From: Carya illinoinensis
Taxonomy: Eukaryota > Streptophyta > Magnoliopsida > Fagales > Juglandaceae
Direction: 5' to 3'
DNA length: 64,000 nucleotides
Assembly: GCF_018687715.1 (NCBI RefSeq)
Contig: NC_056765.1
Location: 14,605,001 to 14,669,000 of the forward strand
Part shown: positions 20,642 through 32,005 of the stretch, in pieces
How positions within the stretch are numbered: the stretch's first letter is position 1
Layout: each line of letters opens with the position of its first letter
Position numbers and translations under genes: made by a program
Notes under the pieces: model-generated
What the model was told of the DNA's origin: nothing
Databases searched by the model: none
What the model saw: the letters and a program-made list of their open reading frames with translations, nothing else

Positions 20642-22739
20642 TTAACCCCACGAAAAACGAGCCATCATAGCCTCCAAATCATCACATAAATTAGAAGGAA
20701 GAAGAAAACAACTCATAGAGTAAGATGGAATAGAAAGTGCTACTGCCTTTATCAAAGTTTCCTTCCCCCCTTGAGAAAGCAATTTTTCTTTCCAAGTTTG
20801 TAGCTTCTGCCAAACCCTTTGTTTAATGGACTGAAAAGCTCTGCCTCTGGATCTTCCAACTAATGGTGGTAACCCAAGATACTTCTCGTATTGCTGAATT
20901 TCAGAATTACCCCATGAATTTTTAATATCCTCTTGGGTTCTCCTTGACACATTGCCGCTGAATACCATTGCTGTTTTTTCTCGGTTTATTCGCTGACTAG
21001 AAACTGCTTCGTACTTTTCCAGAAATTCTTGAATCCTTCTGTTTTCTTCTAAATCAGCCTTACAAAAAATTAGGCTATCATTTGCAAACAATAAGTGAGT
21101 GATGTTCGGAGCCCCTCTACATATTTTAATACCTGAAAGTTGTCTTCTCAAACCCGTTCTTTTAATAAAGAGGTTAACCCTTTAGAACATACTAGAAAAA
21201 GATAGGGAGACAATGGGTCCCCTTGTCTAAGCCCTCTAGAAGGAATAATAGGCCCCTTAGGTTCCCCATTAATAAGCACAGAAAAAGAAACCGAGCTAAC
21301 ACACTACATAATCAGCTTTACAAACTCCTCACTAAAACCCAATACCTCCATAATAGATTTCAAAAAGCCCCACTTAACCCGATCATACGCTTTGCTTATA
21401 TCCAATTTCAAAGACATAAATCCCTTCCTCCCTGTCCTCTTAAGCCTCAGATAATGAATCACTTCATAAGCTATAAGAACATTATCAGTAATTAATCGCC
21501 CAGGCACAAATGCACTTTAACATTCTCCAATAATATTAGATAAAACCAGTTTCAGCCTATTAGCAATGACCTTAGCAATCTATTTATAAACCACATTGCA
21601 TAGGCTAATCAGTCTATAATCCGTAACTTTAGTTGGAGATTTCTTCTTTGGAATCAATGAAATAGAGGTATGGTTAAGAGAGGAAGGAAATGAACCTGTA
21701 TTAAGAGCATGCAACACTACACAGTCACTGAATTGCCCACCACTTGCCAATATTTTTGGAAAAAAATTGGCAACATGCCATCTGGGCTCGGAGCCTTAGA
21801 GAGATTCAATTGCTGCAATGCGACCTTAACCTCATCTTCAGTATACACTCTACTCAGATCTTCATTCACATTTGGGGTGACTCTTCCTCTTAAACCATGC
21901 AGAAAATCTAGCGTAGCATTTGGATTTGAAGAAGTGAACAACTCTCTAAAGTAATCCAGAATTACATTATTCATATTAGTCCTCTCATGCCACTGCCCCC
22001 GTTCATCTTGAATTCTTTGCAAACGATTCTTTTTTCTTCGTTGAGATGCTTTCATATGAAAATATCTTGAATTTTGATCACCTTCTTTTAACCATAAAGC
22101 CTTTGAGCGCTGTCTCCACATCACTTCATCCCTCTCTAACCAGATTGCAACCTCCTTTCTAGCAACATTTAAGGCTGATACATCAAACCCCCGAGGATCC
22201 TCATACACTTGTTTCAGTTGCAAATTAGCTTGTTGAAGTTTTCTCTGAACATTCCCAAAGCTACTTCTGTTCCATTGCTGCAACTTGACACCACTCTCTC
22301 TAATCATACCCTCAACATCCTCCAATCTTGATTGAACATTACCCGTCCTCCATGCATCTTTAATGATAGCTTCACAATCTAGATTCCCAATCCACATTTC
22401 CTCAAACTGAAAGAGTTTTTTCTTTTTATGAGGAATATCAATTTCACCCTCCAAATCTAACCAAATTGGTAGATGGTCTGAGTAAGCCACAAGGTCGTGA
22501 ACTACCTTCGCATAAGGATAAGAATTCCACCAAGTTGAGTTGGCAAGAAACCTATCCAATCGTTCATTGACACATGAAGGACCTTCTCTCCTATTTGACC
22601 ACGTATATTTATACCCAGTAAACCCCAAATCACGTAATTCACACTCCTCAACAACATCTCGGAAAGTAGCTAGTTGATTTTCTGGTTTGGGATTCCCCCC
22701 CCCCCCCCCCCCGTTTTTCATGATGGAACATCGTTTCAT
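20642..22739 (-). pseudogene. LINE B endonuclease C-terminus and reverse transcriptase, broken
   Basis: The open stretch 22739-21717 has LRDLGFTGYKYTWSNRR and DHLPIW of the endonuclease, the VMWRQRSKALWLKEGDQNSRYF linker and the RT entry LSKAPSPDGMLPIFF. After stops the reading goes on through [25 protein letters not shown] and 21151-20642 with GIKICRGAPN and YEKYLGLPPLVGR. The catalytic box reads FAND where FADD is required, a single G-to-A change, so RT would be dead. A stop also lies between VKLIM and CVSSVSF. Confidence 0.87.
22688..22712. repeat. Homopolymer C-run in the LINE B endonuclease
   Basis: About eighteen C in a row, read as poly-Gly on the minus strand, sit where the frame changes between the endonuclease N-terminal frame (from 23160) and the C-terminal frame (from 22739). 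LINE C has no such run at the equivalent place. The length is likely to vary or to be an assembly weakness. Confidence 0.8.
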
Positions 22740-23160
22740 TCAAATCACCCATCACTAACCATGCCTCCCCACGTAAACGTTTAAGACTCCTAAGAAGAGC
22801 CCAAGTTCTGTGCTGTAAATGAGTTTCAGGGACCCCATAAATGGCTGTTAAAAACCAACGTCCCCCGACTACATTGTCATCACTAATTACAGCATCTATA
22901 TGAAATGAAGAAAAATTAACAATTGAAAGTGCAACTTCTTTTCCCCAATATAAAGCAAGACCCCCTTTTCTACCATTTGAACAAACAGCTAAACAATTTG
23001 AAAACCCGAGTTTGAACTTACATTTTTCAGCATCTCTCACACTAAGCCTTGTCTCTTGAAGGAAAAGAACATCTGGCCCTTCCCTCTTCATCAGATCGCA
23101 GAGGTGACGAATGCCTCGTGAGTTCCCAAGCCCACGGGCATTCCATGCTAAGAGTTTCAT
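22700..23160 (-). pseudogene. LINE B ORF2 start: AP-type endonuclease N-terminal part
   Basis: ATG at 23160 opens ORF2 with MKLLAWNARGLGNSRGIRHL. The motifs LAWNARG (the catalytic Asn), LFLQETRL (catalytic Glu) and MGDLNETMF (the D-x-N pair) are present, so the endonuclease that nicks the target is recognisable. The start overlaps the ORF1 stop as ATGA. The frame is lost in the G/C homopolymer downstream. Without that shift the enzyme would continue with TWSNRREG and DHLPIW. Confidence 0.87.
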
Positions 23161-24582
23161 GGCTGCTGGCAGTGCTGTTCAACAGCCATCGCCGATAGCT
23201 CAGTGCTTCCCGCAAGCTCCACAACATTGGAATTGGGGGCTTCGTTACTTCTCTCTGGCTCATATTTCGTTCTGACCTGCTGAATAGCTTCCTTGTTGGT
23301 ACTCCTTTGTTTCCGCTTCTTACTGCTTTCCATGTTCGGAGCTTGATACGGGATATTAGGTTTAGTCGTTTCAATATTAAACAACATCCTGCGATTCCTT
23401 CTAATTCCACGTCCTAATTTAGTAGTCCTCAAAGGATCGGGCTTCGCCACAACAGTAGGCCCTATTTCAATCGGAATCTCAACAAGCCCAACTTCAAAAG
23501 TCCCACTAGAAAGCCCCATCCGAAGGCTCATCCAAACCTTTCAGTATCCCATTAACACCTTCTTCACTGACCCCATTAACACCTTCCACATTTGTCGTGC
23601 ATGTTATAGTCTCATGACAGGCGTTACTGGTTAATGCTTCTTCCGAAAATTCAGCCATCTTCTCCGCATCACTTCTTATCATGGGGATTGTAAATGTTAT
23701 GTTTTCGCAGTCACCAGAGTCGCCGGCCGAACAATTACCGACTGCCAGAGTCGCCAGATCTGATGTCATTTTAACATAATCCATCTTCGCTTCCCCTGTA
23801 AATCTACCCCTTGCTGAGTTCTTCTTTTCACCAAAGCTTCCTGCCCATAACCAGACACCATATGGTTGAAGATCCGTTTCATTTTCCACACCAGAGATAC
23901 CCTCCCTGTTGTTGCATTCTTTATCAATATGACCTAATCGCCCGCACCAGTAACATAAATTTGGCAATCGCTCGTAAGAAAAATGAATCCAAACAGAATG
24001 ACCACCTTCAACAGACAGCTTAGATCCTCATAAGAGAGGTTCATTCATATTGAGCTTGACTCTCATTCTCAAATACTCTCCCCATTCCACTTCACCTTTC
24101 TCCAGATCCACTTCTTCAACTACTCCGATCTTCTCCCTGAGTTTTTGACCCACATGTACATTCCATGCCATAATGAGAAGATCATGAAATCTGACCCAAA
24201 ATGATGCAGTCTCCAATTTAATCTGCTGTACTTTAAGTCTACCATCCGCTTCAGCAACCAAAACCAGATGTTTATCGAAAGTCCATGGCCCTTCTCTTAG
24301 AACCTTCTCTTTGTCACTAATATCCTCAAACTCAGCAAGAAACAGTGTTGATGAATGGTCCCAAAAATGAACTCCCATGACTGTCCTCCATATTTTCCGC
24401 ATCATGCCCTTAAACGCTTCCCTATTGAAATATCTTTCAGTAAAGAGTTTCATAAACAGACACTTCCCTCCCCTAGGCAACACTTCCTCCAAATTCTCCG
24501 GTTCTATAACCACATCTTCACTTTCCTTCTCAGTCAAAGAAAGCTTTGTATAAAGGACTGGAAGATCATCTCCCGTAATCAT
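23157..24582 (-). pseudogene. LINE B ORF1 (gag-like, DUF4283 and zinc knuckle), broken
   Basis: ORF1 starts at the ATG at 24582 (MITGDDLPVLYTKLSLTEKE). The DUF4283-type domain contains FMKLFTERYFNREAFKGMM and LREGPWTFDKHLVL. A TGA at 24028 breaks it after NMNEPLL. The reading resumes with the CCHC knuckle CYWCGRLGHIDKEC at about 23930-23967. A frameshift near 23520 moves it to the basic C-terminal frame that ends at 23157. ORF1 proteins bind the LINE RNA. The final stop TGA shares three bases with the ORF2 start. Confidence 0.82.
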
Positions 24583-24700
24583 ACTTTCAAAACTCAGAAC
24601 AAAACCAACTGTACCAGGGCAGGATGAAGACCTCTACGAAGGAAACCCTAGGAGAGGAAAAGGAACGCACACAGTACGATAATATTGGATCGAAAAGTCA

Positions 24701-24719
24701 TACCTCGGTGTCTTCTATT
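24701..24719 (+). repeat. Target-site duplication of LINE B, right copy
   Basis: Exact 19-base match to 18984-19002. Confidence 0.93.
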
Positions 24720-25120
24720 AAAGTTATCTCAATGGGGTTATTTTGTTATTTGAAACTTTCTTAAGTATAGAACACCTACATGAATCCAAACCCAACACAA
24801 CTAAGAAACTCAATCTTGATTCAACTAATAGTTTCGCATTCTTCAACTATTCCCAAACAAAGAATAGATCCAATCCCAACATAGCTTCAATTTCTCTTAC
24901 TCATATTGAACAAGTGTATGATTGCTTGTAGGAGAGAGAGGTCTTCTCTGAACTGACTTCTAAGCCACTCTTAGTCCCATCCCTAAGGTAGAATTGCCTC
25001 TCTAGTTCCATAATCTCGAGTCTGACTTGCCACTCTATGACCTCTACGACTTCCAACACTGACAAAATGAGAAGTCTTTTCATTAGCCAATGCAATTATG
25101 CAACATTGTAGATTGTGCAG
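24720..25120. other. Unassigned DNA before the ABHD17-like exons
   Basis: No coding pattern is evident. The position fits an intron of the ABHD17-like gene, which LINE B entered. The stretch 24900-25060 resembles neither the known neighbours nor an exon I can place. Confidence 0.35.
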
Positions 25121-25652
25121 GTATGAGTATTCTGGATACGGGCAAATCATCTGGAAAGGTTTGATGTAACTTGGAAATTTTCTATTTACAAAACTAGTTT
25201 GTTCTGTAAATTTTGGCACTTGGGTCAATGTTGAAATTATCATCTTAAAGCACATGACTTTTCCTTATTGTAGCCTAGCAAGCAGACTACATATTTAGAT
25301 ATTGAAGCTGCATACAAGTGTCTTGAAGAAAGCTATGGTACTAAGCAGGAAGATATCATCCTTTATGGCCAATCTGTTGTAAGTGGCCCCACTTTGGACC
25401 TTGCTGCTCGGCTACCTCAGTTAAGAGCTGTTGTTCTGCATAGTCCCATGCTCTCTGGCTTAAGAGTCATGTATCCTGTAAAGCGTTCATACTGGTTTGA
25501 CATACACAAGGTAATATAGTTATGTTCAGTTTTCCTTTTGTATTTACTAGCTTCGATTGTTACATTCATGGATTCTTTAATCTAATATAATACTGTTTTC
25601 TATTGTTTGAGTGCAGAATATTGACAAAATTCCACCAGTCAACTGTCCTGTT
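25121..25652 (+). pseudogene. ABHD17-type alpha/beta hydrolase, three exons, truncated
   Basis: Exon one (25121-25158, after gtgcag and before gtttga) codes YEYSGYGQ and then SSGK, with one extra A in the Gln codon region that shifts the frame. Exon two (25274-25510, ag before and gtaata after) codes TYLDIEAAYKCLEESYG, EDIILYGQSVVSGPTLDLAARL, LRAVVLHSPMLSGLRVMYPV and SYWFDIHK. Exon three (25617-25652, after gtgcag) codes NIDKIPPVNCPV and is then cut off by a family X LTR. The order and splice phases fit plant ABHD17-like serine hydrolases, which in animals remove palmitate from proteins. The nucleophile motif GxSxG reads GQSVVSG: the Ser is kept, the next Gly is Val. Upstream exons and the Asp/His end are not found. 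Confidence 0.83.
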
Positions 25653-27561
25653 TTTTCCTTTGCCTTCTCCTTCCTCCCACATGAGCCAGCCATCTCCCTC
25701 TCCCCGTCATTTTTTTTCATTAGCCCTTGTGCTCCACTGCATGCAGGCGTGAGCGACACCACCCAGCCTATCTTATTAGTCTCCAGCCGGCGAACATCTC
25801 CACCCATTTTTAGCCCACCCCGTGGGAGCATTAGCTTGCACGCACTACTAGAAGCTGTGGCCCTTTTTCACTCCAGTGCCATCGTCGTGTCACCATTGGC
25901 CACCACCTCATCGCCACCTTATCACCAATCCTCTAGTAACCCAAACCACCTTTCCCTAGCCCTGATCCGCCACCGGTGAAGCCCAACCATTTCACTTTCT
26001 GATTTGTGCTTTTTAGCTTTCGACTGCCGCCCACGCCGCCACCCACGGCCAACCGCCACTACCAGTAGCTTCACCAACATCCTTAAGCCCTTCACTAGCC
26101 ATCCCAAGTCTTCGTTTATCCCCATTCAAAAGTTAGGTTTTTGAGACCCACGACCCTTGTCCATTTTGCACTGTTACTTTGTTGTGCCACCACCTCTTAC
26201 ACCTCCTTGATCCTCCAAAAAATTATATTATAGTGCTGTAAGTATTTTTAAAAGAACCTTTTGAGATTTCAATATATTTTGCACTAACAAATCTTTTGTG
26301 ATCTGGTTGGTTGGGCCAGACGTTGAGTCCGACTAGTTTGGGGGTCGGTTGGTTTGGAGGATCGAGTCATTTGTGTGATTGAATATATTTGTGTCGTGTC
26401 ATATACATTGCATAATTGCACGCATGTTCATGTTTGTAAATGAAAACTGGGTTTTCGCATAATTGCATACATGTTCATGTGTATATTTGAAAACTAGGTT
26501 TTCATGCGAGAAATGATTTTGGGTATGATTGAAATGAATGGATTGAATGATTTGAGAGAGTGGTACTGTAGAGATGGTGGTAGAGTCCCGTCTGTGATTC
26601 TCGCTTACGGTGCACGTGGGAGGGATGGTGACAGAGTCCGGTTTGTGATTTCCGCTTACAGTGCACGAGGTAGGGATGCTGGTAAGCAGGGATGATGTAG
26701 AGTCTCGCCTGTGATTCCCGCCTATAGTGCTTTGATAGATGGGAAGTAAAAGGAATTGTAGGGATGGTGGTAAGCAGGGACAGTGACAGAGTCCCACTTG
26801 TGACTCCCACCTACGGTGCACGTAGTAGGAATGGTAGTAAGCAGGGATGGTGGTAGTCCCACATGTGAATCCCACCTATAATGTTAATTAGTTATTTGGG
26901 CCATTTTTTAGGAAAATGGCTGGTTTTGGATAAATAGATTTATGTGAACCATTTTATGGAAAAATAGTAGATTTTGATACTAGGCCGTTTTCTGGGAAAT
27001 TGACGGAAGTTATTTTAATGAACTTGTTTTGGGCCAAATGGGATTTTTGGCATGCGTTGGAAAATAATCATTTTCTAGGAAAATGAGGTTTTTGGGTTTC
27101 ATGCATATTTCTTCATATGCACGCATATTTGTTGCTGCATAAATGTATTTTTATCTCTTTGGCTGTTTGGTCTATTACTTACCTGCGATACCGTTTCATG
27201 GTACTGTAGAATTTGGTGCAGATGAGGATCCTTTCCTGAGGATGTGGCTCTGCTGGAGGAGTGATTAGGGATCACTTTCTCATGGGTTGAGATTTATTTC
27301 CTGCTTTTCGATATTGTATTCGGTTTTGTTACGTTTTCACTGGATAACTGTATTTCTTTTAAAATGTTTTGCTTTAAGTGAATTTGTATTTAACAATTTT
27401 GGTACTTAGTTGATTGACTTTAACTTATCCGCTGCGTCTTGTGCTTTACATGTGTTGCATGTACACATACTTAACACTTATCTTTGGGGTGTGTGACCCA
27501 TGTTGTCATCATCCTGACGCCTTGATTCCCACATTTCTGTATGTGAGATTTGGGGGCGTCA
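25653..27561 (+). mobile_element. Family X LTR copy, truncated at its start
   Basis: It is the reverse orientation of the copy at 11745. It ends atttgggggcgtcaca at 27561, the family's LTR end, after the familiar stretches ccatgttgtcatcatcctg and catgttcatgtttgtaaatg. The LTR start (tgtgacaccc...) is missing: the LTR begins at about 25653 within the pyrimidine-rich part, fused to the hydrolase exon. Subrepeats lie at 26560-26880. No target duplication is visible, so a later deletion probably removed the LTR start and the rest of the gene. Confidence 0.78.
26560..26880 (+). repeat. Subrepeats of family X LTR
   Basis: Four to five units contain ggtagagtccc, gtgattc.cgc and cggtgcacg..gtagggatgg in tandem. 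This is the reverse complement of the units at 12385-12450 and 17053-17250. Confidence 0.7.
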
Positions 27562-28330
27562 CAATTTAGGTTCTGCTCTGGTCCAATTATTTTCAATCAA
27601 GTCCGATACAAGTAGTACTGAACCTATCTTGTGGCCCATGAAGGGGTTCAAATTCTAAGTCCAAACAAAAAGATACCTGTTATAGCAGTAGTACAAATAT
27701 TTAGACATCTTATATTAGGTACGGTTCATAGAAAAGAAGTCACCTTAATGAGAGGGCTAAGGGATAAGTGCTCAAATAGGGCTATGGCATTCATGTTTTC
27801 TTTGATTGATCTTGACTTGACTATTTTGGGAATAAGGCAATAGAATAAAGGATCCTTTTAGCTATGTGAAAGGTTGAGATAGGTCAATAAAATAAGATGA
27901 ACTGTTATGTGTGTTCTCTATTTATTGATTGGTATGTTACAATTGAACATTTATGTGTGTTCTCTATTCAGGTGGTTGAAGTAGCAGAGACTGAAAGTAG
28001 AGGAGGGGAGAGGATGTGGTCCATCCCCTCAAGGTTTCTTTTTTGTTTCAGCTAGGAAAATGTGCCTTGCCAAACTTGGGTTTGCCACTAATTGGAATTA
28101 CTTTTACCTCAATAGTTCCTTTTTCTTTCTCAATGATTTGCATAAAGATTCTCTTACCTCTTGTGGTTTGTCTAATTAACTTAGAGCATGATTTTCAGAT
28201 TTTAAGTTTTTTTGAAGATGGATGGATACTTTTTATTTGTTTGCTTTCTTATTGGGATTATAGTGTTTAGTGTTTATTGTAGTGATTATAGTGTTTGTTC
28301 ATTATCTGTGAATACATATTTAGCCTATGA
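27562..28330. other. Unassigned DNA
   Basis: I see no recognisable gene. The frame at 27631-27843 (70 residues) has no family look and no supporting context. Confidence 0.4.
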
Positions 28331-28339
28331 CAGACATAC

Positions 28340-28800
28340 CATTTTCATAGTAATATTTTTTTAAAAAACATTTGTAATTGATTTTTTCTGACGACTATAG
28401 CTCGTCGAAAATATGACGAGATTTGTAGCGAAATATTCTTTTGGTGAATTAAGCTCTCTAAAGAATGTACTTTTTTGTGGCATTATATTCAGTATTTGCA
28501 GCCATTTTAACTCTCTAAAAAAATGGTTCCAACGATTTCAGAGAATCATCACAAATACCCAATGGTGATATTAGCAACCGTAAGGATTTTTCCTCGCATT
28601 GGAATTCACTCTTAGCAGAGATTTTAACTCGCCAGAAATAAGTTTATTTCTAGCAATTTTTGTTGGTAAAAAGATATCGCGACCAATTTTTTGCAACCAA
28701 TCCACAGCGAAGATGAATTTGTTGGAATAAAGTTTTGCAGCGAAATTTCAAGTTTTTGCAGCGAATTCGTAGCACTGGAAAAGACCAAATTCCTTGTAGT
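28340..28800 (-). mobile_element. CACTA-like transposon end with subterminal repeats (fragment)
   Basis: The right edge, read on the minus strand, is actacaaggaatttggtctt, close to the common plant CACTA terminus cactacaagaaa. Inside lie repeated short motifs on both strands, among them gcagcgaa, tagcgaa and gcagcgaattcg, as expected of subterminal transposase sites. No second end and no transposase were found. The first base pair differs from CACTA (the plus strand ends tagtc, not tagtg). Confidence 0.5.
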
Positions 28801-31456
28801 CTAGGGTACTTACAAGACTCGTTGGATTAGGCTTCCTAGCTCAAAGTCAAACATTTGCATAATAGAGTGAGGATAAAAAACACTTACACTGCGCAAGTTT
28901 AAATTTATTTTGAACTATGGTATTCCACCTCCTTAGATCAAGTTACCATACTAGCTCGATCATATATATTTTTTTATTTTTATATTTCTTGCTGCAACGG
29001 TCGAAACTCTCTCTTCCCTTTAAATTTTCTTGCCTTTTCTCTCTGTTTCTATCTTCCCTTTACTGATTTTGGTCCTTAATTCCCTTTGTCTGGAGATAGA
29101 TTGCCCCCCAGTTCTCATCTTCTAGAGATCATTTGACACTGATTAATGGGTATGTGTATTGGCTCTGCCTTGGGGTGTACCAATATTCTGGTGTGCAAGG
29201 TTAGATTTTATTCTAACTAGACGGGCCATTTATTTGCTTATACTCTTTTAATGTGGAAGTTGTATTCATTTATTTGTTGTTTTAATCATTTCAATGGTTT
29301 AGGGTCTGTGTGGGTGCTATGGAAGGGGAGGAAAATGAATGAAAGAAAAAAAAAATTGTCTAATTGAACTTGGGGCTATCATTAGATGGCAATTGTTTCA
29401 TTTATCATTTTGTGTTTAAAGTTCAAATCTATGGTCGAGTTTTGTGCTAAATTTGCCTGCTGAAAACTTTGTTGTGGTCATGTGTTGCAGGATGAGGGAG
29501 AGAGATAAGGTCCTTGAGTTGCAAATTTCTTCAAGATGCTTCTCAGTATAATTTTGATGTTCTTACTTGGTATGCCTTCCCCCACTCTTCTACTTAACCA
29601 ATTTTCTTTGTTAAACTTTAAAAATGAAAGAGAAGAACAAAAAAAAAAAAATGTAGATTCTTCTGGGTTCGAGAAAGAATATGTGGATACTATCAATTTC
29701 ATTTATTTGAAAGTTACATTGTAGAAGGATGGCAACTGGAAGGGATATTTAGGGCCCTAAAGGGATAAGACTATATGTTGGAAAGGCCAAATTTGAAGCC
29801 TCAAGGGTTGAACTTGGTTCTTTAAAATGAGGGTTGCAAGCCAGGGATTGAACTGACAGACACATGAAGGATATTATAGTGAGTAGATAACACTTCCAGC
29901 TTATTAGGAAGGTTATCCTACCAGTGTGGTAGAAATTATCAAAGATAGACTCGAAGGGCATTACTTATAGTCACCTTCATGATCCTATAAATAACACTCA
30001 AAGGTAAAGCATAAGATTCATTCACATATGCATATCAAGACCACTTCTCTTTAACTTAGGCATCGAAGTCCAATTGGACACCCTGTGCCACCATTCTATT
30101 TGTTGCAGGTCATTAGTACAATTGGTGGTGTGAAACACGTCCTTAATAGCAACGAAAGTTGATTGATACATTTGTTTAATTCCAATTTATTTTGGGATTA
30201 CACTGTGGTCGCAACTTAATGTTTAGGTTAATGTAATAGAGTTGGTGCGTGTTTATTTCCCCTTTCACTTATTGGTTTCTTTGGTTTGATTTGCAGGCAT
30301 GTGGTTAGCCTTGTTTATCCTTTGTAAGTGGGATTTTTCTTTTCATGGATCCCAGGTAGTTACTCTGCTTATGGATTTTAAGGTTTGCATTGTTACTAAG
30401 AAATTTAGATCATGTGTTTCGATGGACCTTAATCAATTCAATGGGCGTATATAGTTTAGGGGTGGTGCTACCATGCATGGCCCTAAGCCACGAAGTCATG
30501 CTTTTAAGCTAAATAAGAAGGTTTGTCATCTTAGGCTGAAGATTGCTTTGACAGCTCGTGCAACAAAAGGAAGGCATGCATGTCTCTTGCCGCCCATTCC
30601 CAATATTTTATATTTCTTGCTTACACTGATTAGAGTTGTAGCTAGTTAGGAATTTAATTACTAAAACATCAACATATGTTAAGTTCTTTTGGACCATGGA
30701 GAAAGTAAGAGTTGTCCACAGCTTGTATACATTTTGTCTCTGTCCTTAACTAGTTTAGTTAATAGGTTCTATGCTTGTGTGTTGAAGTATTTGAACTTCC
30801 TTGGGTAAGATTAGGAAGATTAATGTGAGTCAGTACTAGTCAGTTCAAAGCTTTACCACGCAGATACTTTTGAAGGTTTAGTAAACATTCAGAGTTGGGA
30901 TGAGGCTGAGATGTCCTCCAAAAATAAGGGAGATGTCTCTGGTGAAGCTCAAATTCTGCTTATCCAAGATCAAGTTTAATACATATGTTCTAATTTTATG
31001 GTCAATTTTCAGGAATTCTTGTCAAACAAATGGAGAACACCAAGAAACTTCTATTGGTGGATGGCGGCCCCATAGGTGAAAAGTTGAAGTTGGATACACA
31101 AAATCTACATTATGCATATGTGCTACCATCAATTAGATGATGTTGTTGGCTAATGTTTGTTGCCCATAATTTATAGGCTTTGAAGGTCTATAGCATCCTG
31201 CTTCATGACAAACCACAAAATTATTGCAAAGATGCACAAGCCAATTAGTTGTTAAATAACTCTACTTTACAAGCTACATTCCAGTTTCAAATGAGAATAG
31301 GAATTATTTTCCCTTTCATATATAGAAGAAATGGAATTCAAAACATATTTGTATGTTGCTTCTGTCAAAATATGTAGATGCATGGCTGGATAGGCTAGTT
31401 TTTCTTGTGTATTGACCGTGTGTCTTCAATTGAGAAATTTGCAATTGAATACTGGT
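28801..31456. other. Unassigned DNA with a possible Tat LTR remnant at 30010-30150
   Basis: No gene is seen. The stretch 30050-30150 (taacttaggcatcg...gttgcaggtcattagtacaa...gtggtgtgaaacacgtcc) matches in order the end of the Tat-type 5' LTR at 31765-31866 (gacttaggcata...gttgtaggtgattgtacat...gtggtgaaacatgtcc). An older or partial LTR copy may therefore lie here. Confidence 0.4.
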
Positions 31457-31866
31457 TGTGGAAAGGGCTCAATGTCCTTGGGGCCCATTGGGCTGACCAA
31501 TGGGCTTCGGTCAATAAATCGGACCACTAACCCACAGCCTCCCCATCTCTAGGGTCCAATTTATCTCAGTTACTAAGAATGCAACTGCTTGAGAATCCAT
31601 TAGGAAGGGGGATATATCGTTTGAGAATAGATAAACCTGCCGTCTCAAAATTTGAATCTCAAATAAGGGATAAGATTGCTATCTGATAATAACAAATGGG
31701 TCATGGGCTTTATATATACAAAGAACCTAAGTGCATGGAGATTATCTAATTTCTAACTGCGACTATTGACTTAGGCATATGAGGAGTTCCCACGGACCCT
31801 CAAGCCACCCTACTCTTTGGTTGTAGGTGATTGTACATGAGTAGTGGTGAAACATGTCCATAATAG
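31457..31866 (+). repeat. Probable 5' LTR of the Tat element
   Basis: It starts about tgtggaaagggctc, contains ggggcccattgggctgacc and the phrase gacttaggcatatgagg with gttgtaggtg near its end, all usual in Tat-type LTRs, and ends just before the primer-like site. The start is a guess from TG and composition; no second copy is available to confirm it. Confidence 0.4.
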
Positions 31867-31884
31867 TTGGTACCGCCTGTGGGA
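31867..31884 (+). promoter_or_regulatory. Primer binding region of the Tat element
   Basis: The sequence ttggtaccgcctgtggga is close to the ttggcgccgtctgtggga found at this place in many Tat elements. Confidence 0.6.
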
Positions 31885-31972
31885 CCCTTTGTCCTACAAC
31901 TAGCGTGCTTTTCACATGCCCACTACTAATTGATCACAAGCAACTAGAGACCAAGAGGTATCATCAATAAAT

Positions 31973-32005
31973 ATGGAAGGAAGGCTTGCAAAGATGGAGG
32001 AAGTA
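31973..32005 (+). pseudogene. Tat gag, N-terminal codons before the solo LTR
   Basis: ATG at 31973 opens MEGRLAKMEEV. The frame is cut by the solo LTR after the AGTAG target and resumes at 45722 with VKKFTAELESLRKESK, giving one continuous coiled-coil start of gag across the insertion. Confidence 0.7.

Larger units (their letters stand above)
19003..24700 (-). mobile_element. LINE B, full-length L1-type LINE
   Basis: It is flanked by a perfect 19-bp duplication (18984-19002, 24701-24719). The T-rich end near 19003-19018 is the minus-strand poly(A). Reading on the minus strand gives a 5' leader of about 120 bases, ORF1 (gag-like with zinc knuckle), then ORF2 with endonuclease, RT, zf-RVT and RNase H. 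The 5.7-kb length is full for plant L1. Several stops, frameshifts and a changed RT active site make it inactive. Confidence 0.93.

Noticed and set aside
25611..25979. 122-codon frame following the third hydrolase exon
   Set aside because: Only its first 12 or so codons are exon; the rest is pyrimidine-rich LTR sequence without family resemblance.
27631..27843. 70-codon frame in unassigned DNA
   Set aside because: No motif, no supporting frame conservation and no plausible splice context.
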